Shown here piece by piece: positions 36,701 to 44,815 of a stretch of 64,000 bases of DNA. Under the pieces are notes generated by a model. It saw only the letters and a program-made list of their open reading frames with translations. It was not told the DNA's origin and ran no database searches. The stretch covers positions 1,593,378-1,657,377 of the forward strand of contig CM055106.1 in the NCBI GenBank assembly GCA_029204225.1, in the 5' to 3' direction. The position numbers and the translations under genes are program-made. The stretch is from Diphasiastrum complanatum (taxonomy: Eukaryota > Streptophyta > Lycopodiopsida > Lycopodiales > Lycopodiaceae). Position 1 is the first letter of the stretch; every line of letters begins with the position of its first letter.

Positions 36701-37657
36701 AGTGGAGGGAACAAGGAAGATATAGAAGATATCAAGAAAGCACTAAAAAAGGAATTTGAAGTGCATGATCTTGGTCTTTTGAGCTATATCTTAGGAATAG
36801 AAGTAATTAGAACTTCTCAAATCACTTTTATTTCACAAGAGAAGTATGCTATTTCTATTCTCAATAGATTTCATATGGTAGATGCAAATCCTATTGATAC
36901 ACCTATGGAATCACATGTAAAGCTAACTATAAGAGGTAATGAAAGATCCTTCGAGGACATTACTCTCTATAGGAAGCTAATAGGTTCTCTTATATATCTA
37001 ACCATCACAAGACCTGATTTATCTTATTGTGTTGGTAGATTAAGCCAATTCATGCAAGATCCTAGCATAGAACATTGGAAACTAGGAAAGAGGATCTTGA
37101 GATACATCTCGGGAACAAAAGATTTTGGCATTGTTTATAGAGGCTCATCACCTAACTTATTTGGTTTTTCAGATTCAGATTTTGCAGGAGACCTTATGGA
37201 TAGAAAATCCATAAATGCACATGCTATTTTCATAGGTGATGGAGCTATCTCATGGATGTCGAAGAAACAAGCAACTATATCACTTTCTTCTAGTGAGGCC
37301 GAGTACAAAGCTTTGACATCATGCACAAAGGAGATGGTGTGGATCAAGAGGATGATTATGGAGCTTCATTTGCTGGATTTTTCAGAGAGTCCAATCATCT
37401 TTTGTGACAACCTTTCAGCCCAAAGTCTAGCAAGCAATCCGGTTTTCCATGCAAGGAGCAAACATATCGAGGTGGCTTACCATTTTGTGAGAGAACAAGT
37501 GTTGGCAAAAGAGATCAAGCTTGAACATGTCCCATCAAAGGAATGTGTGGCTGATATCTTTACCAAAGCATTGGGAAAGGACTTATTTTTCAAGCATAGA
37601 ACAAGTCTTGGTGTACTTTCTAAATCTATGCTAAAACTAGTTGAAGAGGGAGTGTGA
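33707..37657 (+). CDS. Ty1/copia Gag-Pol polyprotein of E11, intact
   Basis: 1316 residues, open throughout, ATG in the context ACATGGCT after a 597-base leader. Domains in order: Gag/UBN2-like N-terminus (about 1-200), zinc knuckle CFYCGVKGHFASDC (about 245-258), aspartic protease DSGA (about 306), GAG_pre-integrase H-H-C-C (about 437-483), integrase core with Asp in SDIHG (about 502), Asp in RSDNGGEY (about 563) and Glu in NGVAERKNR (about 600), RT with YVDDIILSGG (about 992), RNase H with SDFAGD, SSSEAEYKAL and HARSKHIEVAYH (about 1156-1290). All catalytic residues I can check are present. The stop TGA (37655-37657) lies inside the 3' LTR, so the last residues EEGV are encoded by the polypurine tract and LTR start. 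Product: cytoplasmic particle, cDNA synthesis and nuclear integration. Confidence 0.96.
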   Translation: MATNGGYMLESNDRLTSLNYSTWKVRMESLLEMNELMDIVVGVEERPLAPQEQLRYDKRAKKALHMIKMNVTNELIKEVGKCTSSSEAWEALKKVYESKSTSRVLTLRRQIFSCMQKKSENGHAFVLRVKALNDELACINDGINNEELVQVILNGLLDDHANLVQSYAIQKCLPSVGDLQEVLLAEEFRLQARVGASSTSQGGEEEAMFSKGKFKGKGKSNWSKGQDQGEHSTFGKKKDRSKLKCFYCGVKGHFASDCFKKKRDQGEKQTNLTIDEGGDELLSNDAFVMSSCLLANHGDIDPWWIDSGATSHMTYHKEYFSSLMAFDGDRKVIYTANDGECAIKGIGTIPISLSTNRNIELKDVLLIPSITKNLLSVSQMLDKGFKVEFDGDACLIKKGCSIIAKGKRQGKLFKLDACVVANQVGCMANEQMSIQEVWHKRMGHLNYKALEVIAKKEVVRGLPKSLTCLNHVCEECALSKSHRLPYTRSISRSKMPFSLLHSDIHGVTTISNGGAKMYVTFIDDFSRFCWVYLLKSKDEVFDVFVKFKVAIETQFTTKIKCLRSDNGGEYISNKFKAFCDEHGIKREYTCPRTPQQNGVAERKNRTLCESAKAMRLNANLSKPFWSDALLCANFLCNRWPSVVLEGKTPFEALFGTKPNVKFLRTFGCICYFNITLDDRTKEDPSSRKGIFVGYSEVSKAYRIYVPSIKKVFTSRDVIFDEGNIPKVVSSDDGVVATNVLDDNGVDDTLDVDVEEASSSQIPRRTPRHKVKPSRLTYDGKGKQVVDGSNYAFLTSFDVPSCVDEARQEEEWIQAMDLEFEALMKNNTWRLVELPKGKSAIGCKWIFKVKTNQDGSINKLKARLVAKGYAQEHGIDYEETFAPVAKMVSIRVIISLATLYGWDLWQLDISNAFLNGDLEEEVYMEQPESYVSHSKPNHVCFLQKSLYGLKQAPRSWYARLNSFLLSQNFTMSEYDHSLYFRISANDVTILLIYVDDIILSGGNKEDIEDIKKALKKEFEVHDLGLLSYILGIEVIRTSQITFISQEKYAISILNRFHMVDANPIDTPMESHVKLTIRGNERSFEDITLYRKLIGSLIYLTITRPDLSYCVGRLSQFMQDPSIEHWKLGKRILRYISGTKDFGIVYRGSSPNLFGFSDSDFAGDLMDRKSINAHAIFIGDGAISWMSKKQATISLSSSEAEYKALTSCTKEMVWIKRMIMELHLLDFSESPIIFCDNLSAQSLASNPVFHARSKHIEVAYHFVREQVLAKEIKLEHVPSKECVADIFTKALGKDLFFKHRTSLGVLSKSMLKLVEEGV
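37643..37652 (+). other. Polypurine tract of E11
   Basis: GAAGAGGGAG immediately precedes the 3' LTR and primes plus-strand DNA. The same ten bases occur in E6 and all E12 copies. Confidence 0.9.
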
Positions 37658-38305
37658 AAAATTGTCAACTAGTAGTATTTTCCTAACTTGAGATTTTGTA
37701 GGCCTATGGCCAAATAAAAGTTAGAGATAGGTTCATACATGTATGTAGAGGCCCAAAGTATGTGTACACTACTTTTGAGGTCACATTAATTAGAGGAGGT
37801 CGAGTGTGGAGCTCTTCTATTGGCTCATAATTTGGTGCATTCCTATTTGACCAAATTTCTAGGTATATGGGTGAATCCTATTGGACCCCAATTTTAGCCT
37901 ATCATAAGACAAGTGGCCAAGAGGCACTATGGCTGCTATAAATAGCCATCTCCACGAGTATGTACACATCTCATTTTCATTCTATTGAATGAATGTTATG
38001 CTCTTTGAAGGTCCATCTTCTTCTCTCTCACTTTTTTGTTCATATCTTGCATTCTAGCCACTAGAATTGTGATTTCTTTGTTGCTATGGCTTCACACGTG
38101 TGAAATGCAGGTTGTAGGCTCTGAAGTACGGACAGGGACAGCAAGTTTCTGTTTGTGGAAGCTTATGATCAGATTTTGATGTTTAGTTGATGTTTAGTAT
38201 GCTTAACATCACAATTTCTATCATTTTTTCAATCTAGATGTGCATAACTTCCATGGCCAAGATCTTTATGAAACTTTAGCATCTTTTGGATCTGAGTTTT
38301 TCACA
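37653..38305 (+). repeat. 3' LTR of E11
   Basis: 653 bp, apparently identical to the 5' LTR, including TATAAATA at 37937-37944 and TTCACACGTGTGAA at 38091-38104. Followed by the TCAAG target duplicate. Confidence 0.95.
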
Positions 38306-40870
38306 TCAAGTTGGACTCAGATACAACGTCATCTTCTACACAGGTGATAAAAAATAAAAAAATGACCAGTCGGGCCAAGATCAATATGCTGAAAGAGGAA
38401 TCTCGACAAGCTCCAGTTCACGAGATGTCTGATACTTTCAAGAAATATACATTGGACGACGTGATAATCATGATGCCGCAAGCCCAACGAGAACCTAATC
38501 AAAGTCAGGCACCAACGGAACAAGTCTTCGAGGGACCTGCGCAAACACAACCGATGAATCTTGCGGAACCAAGAGAAGAAAAAAAGATAGTGCATGTGGG
38601 AGAGCAGTTAACACCCACGCAGTTCAAGAGACTACAATCCTTGTTGGTGGAATATAAAGACTGTTTTGCCTGGAGCTATAGTGATCTAAAGGGCATTCCG
38701 CCAACAATAGTCCAACACACCATACCTTTGGTGGACGGAGCAATCCCCAAGGTAAGCCGTTACTATGGCTGCAACCCAAATTATACAGAACTGATCAAGC
38801 AAGAGTTGCAGAAGCTTATGGATTCAGATTTCATTTACGAAATCGAACACACGGAATGGGTATCGTTGATAGTTATAGTACCCAAGAAGAATGGCAAAAT
38901 GCGGATCTATGTGAATCTGAAGGCGCTTAATGCAGTCACCAAAAAGGTCCATTTTCCTTTACCATTTATGGAAAGTGTCCTCGATAGAGTAGCTGGCGAC
39001 GAAGCCTACAATTTTTTGGACGGCTTCAGCGGCTACAACCAGGTGAAAACAGCCCCCCAAGACCAGCACAAGACATCATTCGCCACGGAATGGAGAACTT
39101 ATGCCTTTAAAGTGATGCCATTCGGACTTTGCAATGCCCCAAGCACTTTCCAGCGAGTCATGCAGGCGACATTCAAAGATTATTTGCAAAAATTTCTGGA
39201 AATTTTCTTGGACGATCTGTGCATGCATTGACCAGATTCAGGACACTTATCCAATTTGGAGAAGGTGCTACAAAAATGCCACGAATACCAGATCTTCCTG
39301 AATCTAGAAAAATGTCAATTCTGGGTGACACATGGCCTGATACTTGGCCATATAGTGTCAAGACACGGGATCGCCACAGATCTATCAAAGATCAGGATCA
39401 TTATTGATCTACCACCACCGAGAACGATCCGTGAGGTCTACATTTTCATGGGTCATGCTAACTATTATAGGATCTTCATTCTTGATTTTGCGGAGTTAGC
39501 CAGACCAATTTACAAGCTCACAACGGATCCACATTGGAATGAGGAAGCTCTAAAGGCTTTCCAAAAGATTAAGGATGCATTGGTCTCAGCACCAGTCTTA
39601 TGTCCACCCAATTGGTCCATTGAGTTCCACGTGCATACATACGCATTGAAGTATGCAGTTGGAACAGTCTTAACCCAGCCAGGTGAACACAAAAAGGATT
39701 TTCCAATCCGATTTGCAAGCCGACAGCTCAGTGTTGTCGGCCAGCTGTACTGAAGAGGTCCAGACGGAATTCTTCGGCAGTGTATTCTTCCTCATGAGAC
39801 CACCCAGAACATTTCGCTTTCACATGAAGGCATGGGTGGAGGCCATTTTGCATCTGACATTATAGTTTGCGAGATCCTACAATTAGGATGTTGGTGGCCA
39901 ACGATTCATAAATACACGGAGGATTACTTGAAAAAGTGCGATGTGTGCCATGGACAAGGAGACCAACAAGATTGAACTATGATCTACTGCACCCAGTCTT
40001 AGCCCAAGCACCGTTCAAAAAATGGGGATTGGATTATATTGGTCCAATTCACCCTACAGCAAGCAGTTCCCAGGCTCGATACATAATTGTAGCCACAGAC
40101 TACCTCACCAAATGGGTTGAAGCCAAGGCAATAAGAGTACCTGATGCTAAGACCACTGCCAAGTTCCTTTATGAAAATATCATTGTGCACTTCGGATGCC
40201 CGATGGAACTAGTCAGTGATCGTGGAAGCCATTTCATCAACGAGACCATCAAGGTCCTGTTGGAGGAATTCTTTGTGATCCACAGAACCAGTACGACTTA
40301 TTATCCTCGTGGTAATGGACAAGCAGAATCATCCAATAAGATCCTGTGTAGCGTGCTCACGAAAACAGTTGAAGCTAGTAGATCAGATTGGGAACACAAG
40401 TTGCATGCTGCACTGTGGGCATTCAGGATAGCATATAAAGGGAACACTGATCAAACACCCTTCCAATTGGTATATGGTCAGGATGTTGTGATGTCAGTAG
40501 AGTTTTAAGTTCTTTCATGAAAGATTGCCACCGCGCAACGTCTTAATGAGTCCAAATCTCTACAGCTACGCCACAAAGCTCTGCATAAACTCTGTGATAC
40601 ATGCTTACTAGTTGTGCATGCACTGGCAGCTAAAAAGGAAAGACACAAAGCTTGGCATGATCGCAGATTAATAAGAAAGATCTTCGTTTAGGAGATCTGG
40701 TCCTGATGTATAAAACCAAGACGATCAAGGGGAAGTTAAAATTCACGGGCGAAGGTCCTTATAGGATCAAGAAAATTCTTAATCATGGGGCCGTGAACTT
40801 AGAAAAGCTAGATGGGACGCCATTCGACACACCCATCAATGGAGGCCGGTTGCACAAGTACTGGCCACCA
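38306..40870 (+). pseudogene. Gypsy E10 RT, RNase H and integrase, degraded
   Basis: 38311-39231: end of the linker and RT with DCFAWSYSDLKGIPPTIVQ, FSGYNQVKTAPQDQHKTSF, MPFGLCNAPSTFQRVMQA and the catalytic box as FLDD. A stop at 39229-39231 and a shift follow. 39256-39753: RT end and RNase H (HVHTYALKYAVGTVLTQPGE, with Asp of DAS changed to Y/A), cut short at FASRQLS with a deletion of the rest. 39770-39960: integrase zinc finger (ILQLGCWWPTIHKYTEDYL). 39975-40508: integrase core (FKKWGLDYIGPIHPTASSS, YYPRGNGQAESSNK). The C-terminal domain to about 40870 is broken by stops and shifts. Confidence 0.9.
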
Positions 40871-41710
40871 TAGTGAGACAGATCCAAATTGGGGGTGGCA
40901 TGTTACAAAAAGCTAATATGTGCAGCCATAACCACTAGATCTAAGGAGATCAAGCCAAATCAAGCTAGATCCATCAAGATTCAGCCAGATCTGGCAAGAT
41001 CGGGGAAATCCATCAGAATCCAAGGTGGATCCAGATCTTGATAGGGTCAAAAAGGAAGCAGATCATCAGATTGACTGATGGATCTACTACCAAGAAACCA
41101 TCAAAACATTCAGAGCACTACCAACAGTCAGATAAAGTCTAGATGAAGCTGATTACCAGTTTATAAAAGTTAAAAATCAGAAAATCGCGAGATCTCGTCA
41201 AAAAACACTCTGAAAGAGCACTTTTTTCATGATTTTTTGAGGTCTCTTGGGACATAGCTCTTGAAAATTGGACAGTTACTAGATCTGACCTAGATGCATC
41301 CATGAGAATCTCTGCGAGAGTTCATGATGGAGGAATCATCATTTTTTAGTGTATGCGAGAGTTCTCAGAAGCAAAATTTTCAGATTCCTCGCAGAGCATC
41401 AAGATCATCTTACAACTCTCGCAAGGTGCCTAAATGGAATCAAAACAGTAAAATTAGCCTGCCTACATAGTCTGATCTTGAAAATCCAATCACAGGAACA
41501 AGTTGTGTGAGAGATCACTTCCTGCGAGAGTTGAACCCTTGCAGACAGCCTGAACCCTCGCAGAACCTTCGCATAGCAGTCAAATCACCTTCTGAACTCT
41601 CGCAGACTTTTTTGAGGTCTTAGAATTTTGTAAAGAAGGTGCTTGCCAAAATTTGGGTGGAATTGAGCAAAGGAAAGTGAGTTTCACCTAATACGCACTC
41701 TAAATTCCGC
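40871..41710 (+). other. E10 region between pol and ORF3, with TCTGCGAGAGTT motif
   Basis: No gene. It starts with a purine-rich ATTGGGGGTGGCATG (40888-40902), which could be a polypurine tract. Between 41280 and 41620 the leader motif recurs in both orientations (near 41312, 41349, 41390, 41418, 41522, 41594), including the mixed run GAACCCTCGCAGAACCTTCGC that links it to the E4 motif (written here as GAACCCTCGCAG then AACCTTCGC). Confidence 0.6.
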
Positions 41711-41772
41711 TATATAAGGGCTGAATTCGAGTCATTTGTCACTTTTGCTAGCGAAGCTCGGCCGAAATTTCC
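41711..41772 (+). promoter_or_regulatory. Putative internal promoter of E10 ORF3
   Basis: TATATAAG (41711-41718), then CACTTTTGCTAG 21 bases later (41740-41751) and GCCGAAATTTCC (41761-41772). Same block as before ORF3 in E4 and E9. I do not see this block in the E10 5' LTR, so it does not look like an LTR promoter copy. Confidence 0.55.
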
Positions 41773-41979
41773 ACTGAAAATATCAAGTTTTTTATTTTCA
41801 ACCAAAGTTCCTACCAGCTATCATCTGCTCATATTAAACACTGATCTGCGTTCTGAACTACAATCATTGTCCTCCAACACTCATTATTCTCAGTTTTCTA
41901 CTATTTCCACATATTTTTTCATTTTCCACTGTTTTTTCTAATTTTCCAACTTTTTTGACCACTAATCATCATTGCTAAC

Positions 41980-42989
41980 ATGGCCTCCTCATCCTCTGAA
42001 GACTTTGGCGCCAAATAGGTGATCCAGCGTGACATCCCCGAGGCCACGTAGATTTGGCCTCTACTCTCTGACACTCTGATCCAACCATGGCTGCAGACAA
42101 CCGGCCCACTCCTTGAAGTAATGGATTTTTACTCGGCGCTCTTCCATTCTGAGATTAACATGGGCCTCGCCCTTCATGCTTACGCCACCTGGGACGAGGA
42201 CAAGGCTCATTTCCACTTCATGTACCAAGGTACCACGTACAAGGTCAGGATTAATGCCGACTCGATGGTCACCATTGGCATTATGTCCGGTGATTGTCAA
42301 CCCATCTCCGATCGCCACGCCAAGGCTCTGATCAAACCATTCCTCACCCAAACCACACCAGAAATTCCCATCCAGACTAACAATGGTTACTTGATAGAAG
42401 CTATCACGGAACTCGTCATTCAGATGGCTGCGCATCTGTTGAATAACTTTATGGTTATTTCAATATTTTGCAAGGACAGAATCCAGTCTACGCTGTTGAG
42501 TCAGATAGTGGAATCCTTTCTGGAATTTCCTAACCCCTCCATTGTGCCTTACGATTGGCATAGCTTCCTTATTTGAGAACTAACAAACTTCATCAAACCC
42601 AACAACTGTGAGCAAATCGCAGTAGGCCCCCTGTTGTGTAACTTTGTCTGCGCACTTCTCGAGGCAAAAGTACGCGGTTTCCAACGCTCATCCCTCCTGT
42701 CTACTCTTGTGTCACATACTAACCTTTACCCACCATCTCAAACATCTACCTCCTCCCAACCTATAGTCATTAACACAACGGCCAACAAACGAATGCGTGG
42801 CGCTGCCTCTACATCCACATCTCCACCTGTTACCCGAAAACGTGTCTCCACTGCCGCACTAACCACTCCATCAACCACCGCCACTTCTTCTTCTGTGCAA
42901 TCCCCCACTCCAATTTTTGTTGCCGCTACCTCTCTTCCTGTTCCATCCACATCTGTTTCTGTCTCCATCCACTTTTCTTCTGTTGATAC
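41980..42989 (+). pseudogene. Gypsy ORF3 of E10, about 336 codons with three stops
   Basis: ATG at 41980 (MASSSSEDFGAK) opens a single frame to the E12 LTR at 42990, broken only by TAG at codons 13 and 24 and TGA at 42574-42576. Visible: FYSALFHSEINMGLALHAY, the YQGTTYKVRINADSMVTIG block, GYLIEAITELVIQMAAHLL, QIAVGPLLCNF, then a Ser/Thr/Pro-rich C-terminal tail. Two other copies exist in the window (7804-8214; 22451-23283). No zinc finger, protease or membrane segment is evident. It could be the third ORF of an Athila/Tat-like lineage or resemble the 'putative plant transposon protein' domain; this is inference. The original C-terminus is lost. Confidence 0.65.
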
Positions 42990-43643
42990 TGTGAAAATTG
43001 TCAACATTTCCTAGCTAGTTTGAGGCCTAAATTGGCAATTTTTGTACATAGTTTTGGATCTAACCTTTCACACGTGTGAAAGAGACCTAGATACTTTTAT
43101 TCTAGTATATATTTCATGTTGAAGAAGTCTCAAACTTCGGGACCTTCTAAATGACACTAAAATCATGTTATTTGGACATATAGGCCAAAATTGGCTATTT
43201 TAGGTTACTGGTGTCCTAAAATTGGGTCCTAAGTTCTAGAGAGAGGAGAGAGAGTCATCTCTCTCACCTATATTAGGCTGAAATTCGTGGAGAACAGGTT
43301 GGAGAAACCTTTTGTATGCTTCATTGAGATCAATAGATCATTGTCATTGTTTCTTCCTCCATTGAGAGCATTGTTGTGTGTATTGTCTTCAAGCTATTGT
43401 GTATGATCTTAGGTGCTTTCCAAAAGTGGTAGGCTGATGTATTATGGACTGTATAATGCTATTTTGGGCCGCACTTGATGTTTATGGAAGTTTCCATTTG
43501 TGGTAAATGCTTTTTGATCAAGTTCTTTGCATTCTAGGTAGCATAGAATGTGTTGCCAATTCCTAGCTTATGTAGTTTGGAGTGCAAGCATTCAAGCCAA
43601 TGATCTTGGAGTTTAGATCCACTTAGGATCTGTATTTTTTACA
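42990..43643 (+). repeat. LTR 1 of copia array E12
   Basis: 654 bp, TGTGAAAATTGTCAAC...TGTATTTTTTACA. Exact TTCACACGTGTGAA at 43067-43080. A CGTGGAGAACAGG block near 43287 probably lies just after the transcription start. It differs from LTR 3 at two positions by my comparison, but its U3 is clearly different from LTR 2. Confidence 0.92.
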
Positions 43644-43655
43644 TGGTATCAGAGC
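43644..43655 (+). other. Primer binding site of E12 (initiator Met tRNA)
   Basis: TGGTATCAGAGC follows LTR 1 directly. No equivalent follows LTR 2. Confidence 0.95.
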
Positions 43656-44815
43656 TGGTTGGCTTCTATTTACAGTAAGTATTCCATTTTTGGTGATATT
43701 TGGATGTTTGATCAAGTTCTAGCATGATTTTGCATTGCTTTGTTGATCAAATCTTACTAACCTTTGTTTTGTGAGTTGAACTTGTGGATCAAAAGCATAT
43801 TTCAGGTCTATTGAAGATCAGAGGCTGAAAAGAAACTATTTTGGATCAGATCATAACACCTAATCATTTGTGATTGTGAGGCTTGTGCATATTCAATACT
43901 AACAATGTTCTTTTCAATCCTATTGTTGACAATCTCCATTCTTGGATGAACACTCTCCTTAAGTGGATGAAACTTCTCCTTAAGTGGATGACAAATGCTC
44001 TTTTGAGTGAGTTGTAATTCTCCTAAAGGCTGAGCAAAGCTCCCATTTGGATGAAAGATCCCCTTTTTTGGGTGAACATATTGTAAGCTCCATTGTGAAG
44101 AGCATATTGTAAAGATTGTCATCAATTTTGGCATAAATTTTGGTGTACTTTGTTGAGCATGTAAGTAACTCTCCTTATGTAATTTGATTGGAGCATTTGC
44201 TGGAAGGTGTTAACCATTATGCAAGTGTGTTTTCAGGTTCTTAACAGGTTGAGGAACATTCTCATGTGAAGTGATCTTAGATCTACATCTAAACACCAAG
44301 ATTTGACAAGATAGTGAAGCTAGTCTTGTGATTCACTAAGTGTGCTCATTCATTCACCTCTAAATCTTGTATTTATCACTTGCTGGAGTTTATAAACTTT
44401 TAGAAGTGTGGTTTACATGTGGTTTTACAGGTTGAATCAATATCTTAGTGTGTTGATCATATGTTGATCAAGTTTGTTCATTACTAGGTAATCTTGGCAT
44501 CCTAGTTTTGGGTATTTTCTAAGAATGCAAGTAACTCTTCACACCATAACTTGATTTGGTCACTTGCTGGAAAGTTTGAGAGCTTAAGCAAGAGTGTGTT
44601 CAGGTTGGTTTGATTTTGTAATCCATTCTTAGTGTGTGCAAAGTGTTGCATGTGTTTCAATCTTCCTTTCTATGCTTGGAAACCATCTAGGTTCAAGATA
44701 GAAGTGTTTTAGGGTCCTAAATCTTCATAGATCTCTTTATCTATCATTTTTTGAGAGAAAAGTGAGTGCTAAGTGCTTTAGGACAGAACCTAAAAGTTGA
44801 AGAAACATTAGAATC
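43656..44815 (+). other. Leader of E12, with diverged internal repeats
   Basis: 1160 bases with no convincing ORF. CTCCTTAAGTGGATGA occurs twice in tandem near 43971-44000. Three diverged stretches (about 44160-44290, 44320-44470, 44520-44650) each hold (C/T)(A/T)CTTGCTGGA, an AGTGTG element and CAGGTT. It is twice as long as the E11 leader and probably contains the packaging signal. Confidence 0.6.

Larger units (their letters stand above)
32445..38305 (+). mobile_element. Complete copia element E11, 5861 bp, TSD TCAAG
   Basis: Two 653-bp LTRs (32445-33097, 37653-38305), a primer site, an open gag-pol and a polypurine tract are all present. The five bases TCAAG stand on both sides (32440-32444 and 38306-38310). 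The LTRs showed no difference when I compared them base by base. E10's linker frame resumes correctly across the insertion. This points to a very recent insertion and possibly an active element. Confidence 0.97.
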
